Shown here: piece after piece, positions 9,043-18,677 of the stretch
Layout of the letters: every line of letters starts with the position of its first letter
Numbering within the stretch: position 1 is the first letter of the stretch
Made by a program: the position numbers and the translations under genes
The notes under the pieces: model-generated
What the model was told of the DNA's origin: nothing
What the model saw: the letters and a program-made list of their open reading frames with translations, nothing else
The model's database searches: none
NCBI RefSeq assembly: GCF_018449435.1
Contig: NZ_JAHCMU010000003.1
Coordinates: forward strand, 186,001-250,000
Origin: Flagellimonas sp. 389
Lineage (GTDB): Bacteria > Bacteroidota > Bacteroidia > Flavobacteriales > Flavobacteriaceae
Direction of reading: 5' to 3'
Length of the DNA stretch: 64,000 bases

Positions 9043-11493
9043 CTATAGTTTAATCTGAAGTGTTGTATAGAACGTTCTTGGATCTGCCGGAATAATTCCC
9101 GGACCCGGGTATCCTGTAGCTCTTCGCGTAAAATAGGATTCGTCAAGAAGGTTGTTAATACCTGTTTCTAACCTAAACTGTTTATAGGAATAGGAAAAAG
9201 ATAGATCCATAATGCCATAAGCCGGTAATTCACCAATAATACCGGCACTTGGCGCAGTTGATTCAGTAAGCGGTGGTGAATTTTGCGGATCATTGAATTG
9301 TTTCGATAAATATGTGTACTGTAAAGAACCAAGAAAATTTTTATATCCAAATCGTACTCCAGAACGAAAATTTATCTCTGGTATATGTTCAACCTTTTTC
9401 CCTTCCACATTATTGATTCCCTCTGCTTGTTCTATATATTCTGAAGAAGTCAAGGCCAGGTTACCAAAAAGGTTCAATTGTATATCTTGCGAAACATCCA
9501 ACAGTGTTTCTTTTACGTTCCAATCACCAAGTAGTTCCAAACCATAGATAACGGCTGTACCAGCATTATCCGTGAGGTTTCTAACTCTATTTTGGTCGTC
9601 CACCAATGGAATGGTTCTAGAAATACGATTATCATAATACAACAAAAAACTACTAATATCATAAGACAAGAATTCCTTAAACCTACCTCTTGCTCCAATA
9701 TCGGCTGTAAAGCCCTCTTCATCTTCTAAATCTTCACTAATCACCTGCGATGGATTTATCACCCTTAAATCATTAAAGGTCACTGAACGATAATTTTGGG
9801 ATATGTTGCCGTAAAACTCAACACTCTTATTTAATTTATAGGAGGCGCCTAGACCCAATAAGACAAAAGAACGTTCTAAGTCACGATCTTCTTCGGTTAC
9901 GCGAGTTTCTAGAACATTATCGGCCAAATCGGTAAATATCGTAGTAAAATTGCCAATGGCAGATGTTTTTATGTATTCAAAACGAAAACCGGGGGTAATA
10001 GAAAAACGGTCACTTAAATTAATGATATTCTCCCCAAAAACGGCCAAGTTCAAATTAGGGAAATTATATGTGGACTTTCTTGGAAAGGCAGGGAACTCTT
10101 CATCCACAAAATTGAAATCCGGGCCTGTAGTTGCAGGGCCAGCTCCTTGACGTTGTTTATTAAATGCTTGATAATACTTTGACCCTATCAAAAAAATAGC
10201 ATCTTTTTGACCAATTTTATAACGTGAAAGCAAACGCGCCTCAGCACCCCAATTCTGAAAATCATCTACCAACAATTCTCGTACACCCCCATCATCAATA
10301 ATATCTACTCTATTTTCACGAAATCCCAATGCTTTCCGTGAAGCATCCAATGCAAATAGATTAAGGCTAAAATCTGTTGCAGGTGAGAAGCTGTGATCTA
10401 AACGCAAAGAGCCTAATTTCCAATCAATATCGAACCAATTGCGTTCACGGTTGCTAAAAGTAGGATCTTCATTGAACTGCGCATCCGTCAATCCTCCCGG
10501 TTGTTGCGCCAAATAGTCTAGTATAGTGGCTTCGAAAGTAAGTTTTGTCTTTTCAGATATTTGATATCCGAAATGACCATGATAATTTCTAGCATTAAAA
10601 TTTGAATTTGGTCGAAAGCCATCACCTTGCTTGTAATTAAAATAGTTATAATAGCTAAACTTACCCGAAGTACCGCTCAAACTATTAAAACTAGTGAACA
10701 AACCATTTGACCCAATAGTTTGTCTAGATATGAGCTCTACTTTTTTATTTGGATTGGGTTGCTTAAACTTAAAGTTAATCAACCCCCCAAATTGTGTTCC
10801 ATACTGTAAAGATGCTGCTCCACGTACTACCTGTATTTCGCTTAAAGCTTCTACAGGTGGCGTATAATAACTTTCGGGGTACCCAAGTACATCGGCACTG
10901 ATATCATAACCATTTTGACGCACATTAAAATTTGCAGTACGGTTGGGGTCCAAACCCCTCCCACCAATATTTAATTGAAGCCCTGCATCACCATTGTCAT
11001 AAATATTAAGACCTACGACTTGACCATAAATCTGACGTGCATTGTTTGCTGCTAAATTGCCTGTGATCAGATCAATTGCCACTACTTCTGTTTTCTTACC
11101 TGCGTAAATGGCGGTACCTTCAACTTTTCTAAGGTTTCGTAATGCAAATACTTTTTCCCGTTCCCTGGTCAAGATCACTTCGGATAGTTTTTCCCCTATC
11201 GATTCAAGAGAAATAACCAAATCTTGATTTGATGTATTTATAGTTTGTTCATAAACCTTGAAACCATAGGCAAAGACAACCAAGCTATAGCTACCTTCAG
11301 AAAGATTATCAAAATAAAAATTTCCCGTTGCCGATGTGGTCGTTAACAATTCCAGTTCCTTCAAATAAACTTCCGCTTCAGATATAGGCTGATTGTCCGC
11401 ATCCATTACCAAACCAGAAAAACTCGTTTGGGCCTGTACCAAAACAGAAAACAGCAATAAAAAAACCGTACTTTTAAATACCTTTGATCTCAT
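9043..11493 (-). CDS. TonB-dependent outer-membrane receptor (FecA-like, with CarboxypepD_reg-like N-domain)
   Basis: About 816 residues from the preferred ATG at 11493, which gives a clean signal peptide (RSKVFKSTVFLLLFSVLVQA); the open frame reaches 11535. After it come a carboxypeptidase-regulatory-like beta domain (about 22-105), the plug (ATSATGN..., EIQVVRGAASLQYGTQFGGLINF) and a 22-strand barrel ending in TTLQIKL with a terminal hydrophobic residue. Its start overlaps the end of the HTTM gene by 20 bases. The imelysin partner suggests uptake of iron or an iron chelate, but the ligand is not shown by the sequence. Confidence 0.9.
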   Translation of the reverse strand: MRSKVFKSTVFLLLFSVLVQAQTSFSGLVMDADNQPISEAEVYLKELELLTTTSATGNFYFDNLSEGSYSLVVFAYGFKVYEQTINTSNQDLVISLESIGEKLSEVILTREREKVFALRNLRKVEGTAIYAGKKTEVVAIDLITGNLAANNARQIYGQVVGLNIYDNGDAGLQLNIGGRGLDPNRTANFNVRQNGYDISADVLGYPESYYTPPVEALSEIQVVRGAASLQYGTQFGGLINFKFKQPNPNKKVELISRQTIGSNGLFTSFNSLSGTSGKFSYYNYFNYKQGDGFRPNSNFNARNYHGHFGYQISEKTKLTFEATILDYLAQQPGGLTDAQFNEDPTFSNRERNWFDIDWKLGSLRLDHSFSPATDFSLNLFALDASRKALGFRENRVDIIDDGGVRELLVDDFQNWGAEARLLSRYKIGQKDAIFLIGSKYYQAFNKQRQGAGPATTGPDFNFVDEEFPAFPRKSTYNFPNLNLAVFGENIINLSDRFSITPGFRFEYIKTSAIGNFTTIFTDLADNVLETRVTEEDRDLERSFVLLGLGASYKLNKSVEFYGNISQNYRSVTFNDLRVINPSQVISEDLEDEEGFTADIGARGRFKEFLSYDISSFLLYYDNRISRTIPLVDDQNRVRNLTDNAGTAVIYGLELLGDWNVKETLLDVSQDIQLNLFGNLALTSSEYIEQAEGINNVEGKKVEHIPEINFRSGVRFGYKNFLGSLQYTYLSKQFNDPQNSPPLTESTAPSAGIIGELPAYGIMDLSFSYSYKQFRLETGINNLLDESYFTRRATGYPGPGIIPADPRTFYTTLQIKL

Positions 11494-12841
11494 CCTTAAA
11501 TGGAAGTATCCATGTTTTATGTTTAAATGAATCATGTTCTTTGGTCAAATCTATTTCTGGGTCTATGAATGGCCGGCTCAACCTGCCGTTAAGTGCCACA
11601 TAACTCTCCACGTAAACTTCAATATTTTTATGTCCTTGTGCTTCAAAATGATTTTTTAAGTAGTGGGCATATTCAACAATAAAATCTGGTTGAAAAGCCA
11701 TTTGTTTTTCTTGAAAAGGGGTTAAGAAGTCAGTATTATCAACATAAAACCATTTCCCGTTTTCCTTATCAACTATCTTAAACTGGGCATAGCCCGATTT
11801 TTCCATCAACATTACCCGCCATGAAAAACGATATCCTTCTTCCGTCCAAAACAATTCTCCGGGATATAGAAGGCACCTCCAGGGAAAAGCAAGTTGGATT
11901 ATAAAAAACATACTTATTACCATATACCGTAGCCGGTTTGAAAGACTGGTAGCGTATACTAAGGCTTTATTATTATCAAACTGGTTCTTAGTAATTTTCA
12001 ACAATCGCGAAAGATAGTTCAATACGTTAGTATGAAACTTGACATCAAAAAAAATGAGTGCGGAAACAATCATGATATAGGGGAACATTCCAATGGGAAA
12101 CAGTACCCGCGTTAATACGTGAAATACGACCACCAAGAAGAAAGCAAAATACCGTGTCTTGGAATACAGAAGAAGAAAGGGAATGACAAGATCATACACG
12201 GCACCGCCCCAACTAAAGGCATAATGCACCCACTCTTTACCCATAAGTTCCCCAATCAACGGAACATCAAATTTAGAGGGAAGCCATATCTTTAACGGCA
12301 TTGCTTTTACCAACCAATCAGAATTCAGCTTTGCCAATCCCGCATAAAAGTAAACGATACCCAATACCAACTTTAAAGCATCCACAGTCCACTTGGGTAT
12401 ATATTGATAAGCGTTTTTAGGATTTTTTTTTGCATCCAGGGCATAATACACGTTTGCGGGCAAAAAAATCATTAGAAAAGATAGTGCACTAATGAAGTAA
12501 TAATGATTGAGATACGTGGTCTTATCCATTAACTCGATGTACGTAAACGATAGGAAAAAAACCAAAATGGACAGTCGGTACTTATATCCCAACGCTACAC
12601 CGATTGACGCAAGGGCACAAATAAGGAAAATTAAATACGTTGTATTGCCCAAAGGTTTCACCCACTCGAAACCATAATAGGAAAAGTGAAATTTTGGTTC
12701 CAAATACAATTTTTCAATCCAGCCGTTTGCCCAAAAACGAATGATGCTGATTAGCATCATGATACCAAAAAGAATACGAAAGACCGCCAAAGGGGCGGCC
12801 TCTACATTTATTTGTCTGTATTTGGAAAAGGAAATGGACAT
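11474..12841 (-). CDS. HTTM-domain membrane protein (vitamin K-dependent gamma-carboxylase-like)
   Basis: A 455-residue protein: an N-terminal multi-helix membrane region (about 15-330) with charged loops such as DKTTYLNHYYFIS and YFYAGLAKLNSDWL, as seen in HTTM proteins, then a soluble C-terminal domain (about 335-455). HTTM relates to the epoxidase/carboxylase fold of gamma-glutamyl carboxylase; the activity of bacterial members is mostly untested. Its ATG immediately follows the TAG of the imelysin gene with no spacer, and its 3' end overlaps the TonB receptor start, so the three are translationally linked. Confidence 0.85.
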   Translation of the reverse strand: MSISFSKYRQINVEAAPLAVFRILFGIMMLISIIRFWANGWIEKLYLEPKFHFSYYGFEWVKPLGNTTYLIFLICALASIGVALGYKYRLSILVFFLSFTYIELMDKTTYLNHYYFISALSFLMIFLPANVYYALDAKKNPKNAYQYIPKWTVDALKLVLGIVYFYAGLAKLNSDWLVKAMPLKIWLPSKFDVPLIGELMGKEWVHYAFSWGGAVYDLVIPFLLLYSKTRYFAFFLVVVFHVLTRVLFPIGMFPYIMIVSALIFFDVKFHTNVLNYLSRLLKITKNQFDNNKALVYATSLSNRLRYMVISMFFIIQLAFPWRCLLYPGELFWTEEGYRFSWRVMLMEKSGYAQFKIVDKENGKWFYVDNTDFLTPFQEKQMAFQPDFIVEYAHYLKNHFEAQGHKNIEVYVESYVALNGRLSRPFIDPEIDLTKEHDSFKHKTWILPFKDEIKGI

Positions 12842-13978
12842 CTAATCGCCATCAGCATCAACGAAATCAATACTGATGCTCATTGCAGATACCATATCTA
12901 CCTTAAAGAGCGGGACAGCTCGTTGGACCTCATCGTAAGCCATGTTCATATTGGTAGGGGTATCGTTGTTTTCGATTTCACTTCTAAAAGTATCCAAACC
13001 TGAAACGGCGGTACGCGTAGTATTCAATTGATTATTGATAAGTTCCGATAAATCATCGCCATCTTTTACAGAATTTAAGTCTTCAAGATACGAGGCCAGA
13101 CTTTCACCAGTTGCCGATGAATTAAAATGCTTTCCATTAAAGAAATCCTGCACCGCTGATAAACCCTCTAAAAAAAGTGTATTGCTTATATCAGCTTTGT
13201 AGAAGGCTTCTATAGTATTAGGAGCGGTTTCTCCTGTGAAAACCCCCAATGGAATTCCCATTTTTCCAGCTCTGAGAAATTTTTCGTAGTAAAAGATATA
13301 ATCGTTCACAAAACGATCTACAGATGCAGTTGATGAAGAGCCATCATTTTCTACAAAAGTATCGCGGTAATCACCTTCCCATTGTCCGACAACATCATCT
13401 GTTAGGGATTTCATATCTGAAATCACATCATCCATGTACGACAAGGTACCATCTGCTTCTGTACCACTGGCCAATCTGTTGACCAGAGCAACATCATCAG
13501 TTTCCAATCCATTTAAAAGATAATCCAGAGCGGGAAAACCTTTTGCATCTCTATTTGATGGCAAGGAAAGATCATAAGCACCATTAGCGATATGAGATTC
13601 TATCAAATCGGCATCCGCAGGATAAGTATTCATATTCAAACGATATCCAACAGATTCTGCAGGACCAGTTTCAAATAAAGAGACTTGTTGCCATGCAGTG
13701 TAAGCATCCAACCATGCTTCCCTAAAAGCGGTTAAGTTATCAACACTTCTATCTGAAACGAAACTATCGTACGATTCTTCCAGAACAGTGAGTTTGGCAG
13801 AAAAAGATTGGTATGCCGGCACAATAATATTATCGGCCCAATTTACCAACATAGCACTTCTATCGAATGTAACGGGGACCTCATCGTCCACTGCAGTACC
13901 GTCACCATTATTGGAATCTGAAGAACATGCCCAAATAAGAAATGGAACTGCAAAAAGAAAATACCAATACTTTTTCAT
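12842..13978 (-). CDS. imelysin-family lipoprotein (peptidase M75-like)
   Basis: 378 residues. A lipobox (FLIWAC) is followed by CSSDSNNGDG, an acidic-serine stretch like the export signal of surface lipoproteins in Flavobacteriia. The body is helical, with GPAESVGYRLNMNTYPADADLIESHI matching the imelysin GxHxxE-region in position, and FPALDYLLNG. Imelysins are linked to iron acquisition and several have no demonstrated peptidase activity. It is the second gene of the leftward locus, 119 bases after the DUF4856 gene with a strong hairpin between. Confidence 0.88.
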   Translation of the reverse strand: MKKYWYFLFAVPFLIWACSSDSNNGDGTAVDDEVPVTFDRSAMLVNWADNIIVPAYQSFSAKLTVLEESYDSFVSDRSVDNLTAFREAWLDAYTAWQQVSLFETGPAESVGYRLNMNTYPADADLIESHIANGAYDLSLPSNRDAKGFPALDYLLNGLETDDVALVNRLASGTEADGTLSYMDDVISDMKSLTDDVVGQWEGDYRDTFVENDGSSSTASVDRFVNDYIFYYEKFLRAGKMGIPLGVFTGETAPNTIEAFYKADISNTLFLEGLSAVQDFFNGKHFNSSATGESLASYLEDLNSVKDGDDLSELINNQLNTTRTAVSGLDTFRSEIENNDTPTNMNMAYDEVQRAVPLFKVDMVSAMSISIDFVDADGD

Positions 13979-14020
13979 TTTTTGTTTTTATTTATTCTAA
14001 GTAAAAGGTTTCAAAAGTAA

Positions 14021-14062
14021 TAAAAGGAATGGATTTTACCTTTGTAAAACCCATTCCTTTTA
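14021..14062 (-). promoter_or_regulatory. long intercistronic hairpin between the DUF4856 and imelysin genes
   Basis: TAAAAGGAATGG (14021-14032) pairs perfectly with CCATTCCTTTTA (14051-14062), and TTTTAC (14034-14039) with GTAAAA (14044-14049), around a 4-base loop: 18 base pairs with one mismatch. On the transcribed minus strand it is followed by TTACTTTTGAAACC, a weak U-run. It could be a partial terminator or an mRNA-processing and stabilising stem that sets the ratio of the first gene to the rest. Confidence 0.75.
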
Positions 14063-14097
14063 CTTAAAAAAGTAAGATTACTACTTAAAAACAAATC

Positions 14098-15324
14098 TTA
14101 CTCTGCTGCTTGTTCCAATGTGAAGTCAAATTCTGATGCAATAGCTTCAGAAATTTCGTCTAGAGTCGTAGTGGATACATCCCATAAACCATTGACTCCG
14201 TCGTCTAACAAATCAACAAGAAATGCATCTACTTCAGCTTTGGTGAAATAAGGTCCGTCAGTATTTGGTTTTCTTGTAAACTGCAGGCTATAGATAAACC
14301 CGTATCCTTCGGATAAATCGTGAAAAGCACCACCAAAATCAGGGTTTTCTTGATCAAGTAGATTTTTTGCCTGTTGCAAATAGTAAACCGCTCTGATTCC
14401 AATAACTTCTGAAATCAATCCTTTAATAATTTCGGCTTGTTCATCACGGGTTGTGTAATCTTTCGCAACAATAGCCGCTCTACCCAGTTTAAATGCTTGG
14501 TAAATATCATCTGCGATACCAGCAAAATCCGTATCATCTTCTACCCTACCGATATACTTATTCAAGAAATCATCGGCTCCCAGATCATCGTTTGGATTGG
14601 CTGGGTCCGCATTCAATCCATAAGCATAACCATAGGCTTCATCCCATTTGTGCTCCATGGTGGTATAGTTTTTTCCTTCTGCTACCGTGCCTTCGTCGTT
14701 TTCAGCTACGTTATTTCCTTCGTCCAAAATACCGGTACTCAAATAATTATTGAGCGCTTGGTCTACCATAAGTGCCCCAATCAATGATTTATTAAAAAGT
14801 TGATTCATCTCCAAGCCAAGTCCGGTTACATAACGAGTGGAGGTACCGTCCGCAATTTGACCCGCAACACCGGCTGAAGCTGCCGTATTCCAATTTGGAA
14901 AAACCTCATCGTCTTGATTGTTGATCCAAGATTCAAAGTCAGCTCTGATTAAAGCTTGGTCAGTGGTATTGGAAGAAAAATAATCAAATGAAGCTGCAGT
15001 TTTACTTCGAATACTCTTGTCAGAAGCATTCAACTCAGTATTCTCAAAATTCTCCTCACCTTCAATATGGGCGAACATAGCATTCAAAATCTCTTTACTA
15101 CTGGTCTCATCCATAAATTCATCCAATAATTCCTCTCCCATTTGAATTCTGGTGGTTTGACCGCTAAAACTAACCGTGGATTCCCCGTTTCTTGTAAATG
15201 TATATGTTGCAGGGTTATCTATGGTTATTTCATCTGGATTTATATCATTTGAATCATCATCAGAACAGGAAACAAGCAATAGGCCGATAAAACAAAAAAA
15301 GAAAAATCTTTTTAAAAACATCAT
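14098..15324 (-). CDS. DUF4856 surface lipoprotein
   Basis: 408 residues with a lipobox (LLLVSC) followed directly by SDDDSND, matching the acidic export signal of flavobacterial surface lipoproteins. The body is helical with KWDEAYGYAYG (about 223-233), a pattern seen in DUF4856 proteins encoded beside imelysins. It leads the leftward locus and has a complete promoter upstream. A role in surface capture of iron or an iron complex together with the TonB receptor is inferred from the neighbours only. Confidence 0.85.
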   Translation of the reverse strand: MMFLKRFFFFCFIGLLLVSCSDDDSNDINPDEITIDNPATYTFTRNGESTVSFSGQTTRIQMGEELLDEFMDETSSKEILNAMFAHIEGEENFENTELNASDKSIRSKTAASFDYFSSNTTDQALIRADFESWINNQDDEVFPNWNTAASAGVAGQIADGTSTRYVTGLGLEMNQLFNKSLIGALMVDQALNNYLSTGILDEGNNVAENDEGTVAEGKNYTTMEHKWDEAYGYAYGLNADPANPNDDLGADDFLNKYIGRVEDDTDFAGIADDIYQAFKLGRAAIVAKDYTTRDEQAEIIKGLISEVIGIRAVYYLQQAKNLLDQENPDFGGAFHDLSEGYGFIYSLQFTRKPNTDGPYFTKAEVDAFLVDLLDDGVNGLWDVSTTTLDEISEAIASEFDFTLEQAAE

Positions 15325-15361
15325 TTAGTTTATTTAGATTACTTAAAAATAATTTTGGTGG

Positions 15362-15393
15362 CAAATATATTCTTAGAAAATCAATGAGACAAA
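15362..15393 (-). promoter_or_regulatory. promoter of the DUF4856/imelysin/HTTM/TonB locus (-33 TTTG, -7 TATATTTG)
   Basis: On the minus strand TTTG (15393-15390) and TATATTTG (15369-15362) are separated by exactly 20 bases, matching the Bacteroidota sigma-A consensus in both boxes and spacing. The ATG at 15324 is 37 bases past the -7 box. I see no obvious Fur-type palindrome beside it. Confidence 0.75.
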
Positions 15394-15462
15394 TTTATTT
15401 AGACTTGATTTAAATAAATTTACTGTTGCTTTCTTTGAAGATAAGGAAGGACAAAATTAGTT

Positions 15463-16326
15463 TTAATGATAAGCGGAGAACAACTTCGTAGCCTTGTTAT
15501 AGGCAGCCTCAAAAACCATCCAGTTTACACCAGAGTCTACTTTTTCTGTTGTAAAATAAGATAACATCTTTTCGGTTGGCATATTCCCTGTAAGTTCATC
15601 TTTTGCCATGGGACACCCCCCAAAACCTTGAATTGCACCATCAAAACGCCTACAGCCGGCCTTGTACGCCGCATCTACCTTTTCGTGCCATTTTGTAGGT
15701 GTTGTGTGCAGATGTGCCCCAAATTCAATATGCGGATATTTTGGAATCAAGTTTGAAAACAGGTATTGAATCACCTCTGGGGTAGAGCTTCCTATGGTAT
15801 CCGAAAGCGATAGGATCTTTACGCCCATATCCGCTAACTTCTCTGTCCACTCTCCTACAATCTCAACATTCCACGGATCACCATACGGGTTTCCAAAACC
15901 CATGGAGATATACGTTACCACTTCCTTATCGTTAGCATGCGTCAAATCTAGAATACCTTTTAAAGTTTCTACGGACTGTGCTATGGTCTTATGCGTGTTA
16001 CGCATCTGAAAATTTTCCGAAATCGAGAAAGGGTAGCCTAAGTAATCAATTTGTGAGTGTTGGCATGCATCACTCGCCCCTCTTACATTGGCAACAATGG
16101 CCAAAAGCTTACTTTTTGTTTTGGATAAGTCTAATTTTCCCAATACTTCTGCAGTATCTACCATCTGGGGTATTGCTTTTGGTGAAACAAAGCTTCCAAA
16201 ATCCAACGTATCAAAACCACAGCCCAACAAAGATTGAATGTACGCTACTTTTTCATTGGTAGGAATGAAAGTTTTTATGCCTTGCATGGCATCTCTTGGA
16301 CATTCTATAAGTTTGATTTTTGACAT
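15463..16326 (-). CDS. hydroxymethylglutaryl-CoA lyase
   Basis: Splits HMG-CoA into acetyl-CoA and acetoacetate, the last step of leucine breakdown. The 287 residues form a TIM barrel: ECPRDAMQGIKTFIPT at the start carries the metal-binding Asp and the catalytic Arg, SLSDTIGSSTPEV sits mid-barrel, HLHTTP holds metal histidines, and IQGFGGCPMAKDELTGNMPTE is the catalytic cysteine loop (compare GLGGCPYA in characterised lyases). It is last in the pyrD-DinB-LysE operon, 21 bases after LysE. Close paralogues with other acyl-CoA substrates cannot be excluded. Confidence 0.85.
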   Translation of the reverse strand: MSKIKLIECPRDAMQGIKTFIPTNEKVAYIQSLLGCGFDTLDFGSFVSPKAIPQMVDTAEVLGKLDLSKTKSKLLAIVANVRGASDACQHSQIDYLGYPFSISENFQMRNTHKTIAQSVETLKGILDLTHANDKEVVTYISMGFGNPYGDPWNVEIVGEWTEKLADMGVKILSLSDTIGSSTPEVIQYLFSNLIPKYPHIEFGAHLHTTPTKWHEKVDAAYKAGCRRFDGAIQGFGGCPMAKDELTGNMPTEKMLSYFTTEKVDSGVNWMVFEAAYNKATKLFSAYH

Positions 16327-16347
16327 ATACTGAATGTAAAATTACCA

Positions 16348-17004
16348 TTATTTATCCGATAGGAATATGAAAATGGCAATTCCCACAAAGACAGCAATCT
16401 GCAACCATCTTAAGTAAACTCCCGCTCTAGGGCTTTTTGAAAGATAGGTTGCTATTGTTCCCCCTAAAACAGCGATAGTACCAAAAACAATAAATGCTGA
16501 AAGCATAAATAGTAATCCGAGCACGTAGAACTGAATCACGGTATGCATATTCTCACTGAATAGAAAACCTGGAAAAAATGCCAAAAAAAAGATGGTCACC
16601 TTTGGATTGAGGACATTCATTGTAAAACCTTTCTTGAATAACTTGAACAAGTCTGTTTTTGGAGTCCCCTTTTTGTTCAACAAAATAGATGAATCACTTT
16701 TATAAACGCTAACAGCTAAATACAATAGGTATATAGCTCCAAATAGCTTTATACCAAAAAAAAGTGCATCACTTCTTTTAATTATTTCGGAAACACCAAA
16801 TGCCAGCAGGGTGGTATGTACCAAACACCCACTCACTAGCCCTGCAACCGTAACCAGTCCAGATTTTACACCATTTGATACACTTTGGGTCAGCACAAAT
16901 ATGTTATCCGGTCCCGGCGAAATGGCCAAAGCAAAAGATGCGGTCGTGAAAAGTATCAGCGTATCAAAACTCAAACGTACTGGGTTTATCCTAGAAAAAT
17001 ACAA
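16348..17004 (-). CDS. LysE/RhtB-type amino-acid exporter
   Basis: A 218-residue inner-membrane protein with six hydrophobic segments and the signature ISPGPDNIFVLTQSVSNGVKSG near the N-terminus, then TMNVLNPKVTIFFLAFFPGF, both typical of LysE family exporters. There is no in-frame ATG near the N-terminus: TTG 17004 is the outer candidate and TTG 16974 (SFDTLILF...) an equally reasonable one. It lies 57 bases after the DinB gene in the same leftward operon. The exported amino acid is unknown. Confidence 0.85.
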   Translation of the reverse strand: MYFSRINPVRLSFDTLILFTTASFALAISPGPDNIFVLTQSVSNGVKSGLVTVAGLVSGCLVHTTLLAFGVSEIIKRSDALFFGIKLFGAIYLLYLAVSVYKSDSSILLNKKGTPKTDLFKLFKKGFTMNVLNPKVTIFFLAFFPGFLFSENMHTVIQFYVLGLLFMLSAFIVFGTIAVLGGTIATYLSKSPRAGVYLRWLQIAVFVGIAIFIFLSDK

Positions 17005-17061
17005 AATAATGATAGTGCAAAAGAAGAAAACTACTATTCAAAAATCACATATTCCCTTAGC

Positions 17062-17601
17062 TTACCAAGTGTATTCGGGTGGTTTGATTTTGTTCATACG
17101 CAAATAAAGATTGGCTTTGGCCCTATGGTTGGTCAAATGATCTTGCACATAGAAAAATGCAAATGCTCTACTTACCGTGTTACCACTATGGTACATAACA
17201 CAGGTTTCATCTAATTTAGATTGCTCAATGCTGTAAATTACTTCAGTGGTATATGAAAATCCTTTTTCCAACAAGTCTATAATTTCTTTCTTGCTCATTA
17301 CGGTAGCATCTGGGGTATTTGGCTTTACTTCCATACCTTGTACATATCGTTTGGTCAACAATTCGATGGTGTAGCCAATGTGTACCATCTGTTCCGCAAA
17401 AGACTTGCTTTGTGGAGTTGGTTTATAACTGTAAAGTTCTTCGGGCATAGCTTTTGCAACTTCGAGACAGTGTTCTTTCGCCTCTAACCATACCGGAAGA
17501 TACATTTTGGTAAAGTTGGTTTTAGGTGTCTTATCGTTTTGTGCGAACACTATGGCTGTCACCAATAAAAGAAGGAACGTACTAAAAATTTTTCTGCTCA
17601 T
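17062..17601 (-). CDS. secreted DinB-fold protein
   Basis: A 179-residue protein with a signal peptide (1-20, ending IVFAQ) and a four-helix DinB-like body. Candidate metal ligands are the histidines in MVHIGYTI (about 72) and DHLTNHRAKANLYLR (about 157-161), the usual positions for DinB proteins. It is probably periplasmic. It starts 15 bases after pyrD. Catalytic activity is not established for this group. Confidence 0.75.
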   Translation of the reverse strand: MSRKIFSTFLLLLVTAIVFAQNDKTPKTNFTKMYLPVWLEAKEHCLEVAKAMPEELYSYKPTPQSKSFAEQMVHIGYTIELLTKRYVQGMEVKPNTPDATVMSKKEIIDLLEKGFSYTTEVIYSIEQSKLDETCVMYHSGNTVSRAFAFFYVQDHLTNHRAKANLYLRMNKIKPPEYTW

Positions 17602-17616
17602 TGGACAACTAAGATT

Positions 17617-18654
17617 TTAAGTTCTTGCCAAAAGGGCTTGATTAATTTTTTTGACAATTGCAGGGCCTTCATAAATGAACCCTGTATACAACTGAATCAA
17701 ATCTGCACCCGCATCCAGTTTTTCCAGAGCGTCTTCAGGAGAGTGAATCCCCCCTACTCCAATTATGGGAAATGCTTTGTTACTCTTTTCTGCTAACAAT
17801 CGAATCACTTCAGTGCTTCTTTTGGCCAAAGGTTTTCCACTTAGCCCCCCCTTTTCTTCAACAATGGTCAAATGCGATTTAAGATTTTCCCTAGAAATAG
17901 TTGTATTGGTGGCTATAACCCCATCAATAGCGGTATCCTTCATTATACCAACAATATCCAGCAATTGGTCATCGGTCAAGTCAGGTGCTATTTTTAATAA
18001 AATCGGTTTTTCCTTTACACTGTTTTTCTTGGCAAGTTTGCCGTTTTGTCGCTTTAGCTTATTAAGCAACTCCGTAAGCGGTTTTCTATCTTGTAGTTCC
18101 CTTAAACCAGGTGTGTTTGGTGAGCTAACATTCACCACAAAATAATCTACATGCTCAAAAAGTGCATCAAAACAAATAAGGTAATCCTTAATGGCGCTTT
18201 TATTGGGAGTAACCTTGTTCTTACCAATATTACCACCTATTAACACTCGATGCTTCTTTTTTAACTGCTCAACTGCTTCAAAAACCCCTTTATTGTTGAA
18301 CCCCATACGATTAATGATAGCTTCGTCATTTATCAATCGAAAAAGGCGTTTTTTGGGATTTCCATCTTGTGGTTTAGGAGTTAAAGTGCCTATCTCTATA
18401 AAACCAAAACCCAAATCGGACAGTTCATTATACAATTTGGCATCTTTGTCAAAGCCAGCTGCGAGACCGACCGGGTTTTTAAATTTTAACCCAAAAACCT
18501 CTCGTTCCAGTTTAGAATCATTAATCACATAAGCTTTTCTGAACAACCTCCCCAAACCCAACCTTGAGAAGAACTTTATGGCTCCAAAAGAAAAATGATG
18601 TACAGCTTCAGCATCAAATAAAAATAGGATTGGACGGATGAGAATTTTGTACAT
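17617..18654 (-). CDS. pyrD: dihydroorotate dehydrogenase (quinone), class 2
   Basis: Oxidises dihydroorotate to orotate at the membrane, passing electrons to quinone (pyrimidine synthesis). The N-terminal helix [20 protein letters not shown] is the membrane and quinone-binding extension of class 2 enzymes. [40 protein letters not shown] (catalytic Ser) and the C-terminal [31 protein letters not shown] (FMN phosphate) follow in order. The open frame reaches a TTG at 18672, but that overlaps the -7 box, so ATG 18654 is taken. First gene of a four-gene operon. Confidence 0.95.
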   Translation of the reverse strand: MYKILIRPILFLFDAEAVHHFSFGAIKFFSRLGLGRLFRKAYVINDSKLEREVFGLKFKNPVGLAAGFDKDAKLYNELSDLGFGFIEIGTLTPKPQDGNPKKRLFRLINDEAIINRMGFNNKGVFEAVEQLKKKHRVLIGGNIGKNKVTPNKSAIKDYLICFDALFEHVDYFVVNVSSPNTPGLRELQDRKPLTELLNKLKRQNGKLAKKNSVKEKPILLKIAPDLTDDQLLDIVGIMKDTAIDGVIATNTTISRENLKSHLTIVEEKGGLSGKPLAKRSTEVIRLLAEKSNKAFPIIGVGGIHSPEDALEKLDAGADLIQLYTGFIYEGPAIVKKINQALLART

Positions 18655-18669
18655 CTTACATATTTTCCA

Positions 18670-18677
18670 CAAAAATA
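18670..18677 (-). promoter_or_regulatory. -7 box TATTTTTG for the pyrD operon
   Basis: On the minus strand TATTTTTG fits TAnnTTTG, 15 bases before ATG 18654. It argues against the longer TTG start at 18672, which would lie inside the promoter. Confidence 0.45.

Noticed and set aside
11494..11535. ATG at 11535 as the TonB receptor start
   Set aside because: It would put 14 residues before a clean signal peptide; ATG 11493 fits better.
18655..18672. TTG 18672 as pyrD start
   Set aside because: It overlaps a -7 box, and ATG 18654 gives the standard class 2 N-terminus.
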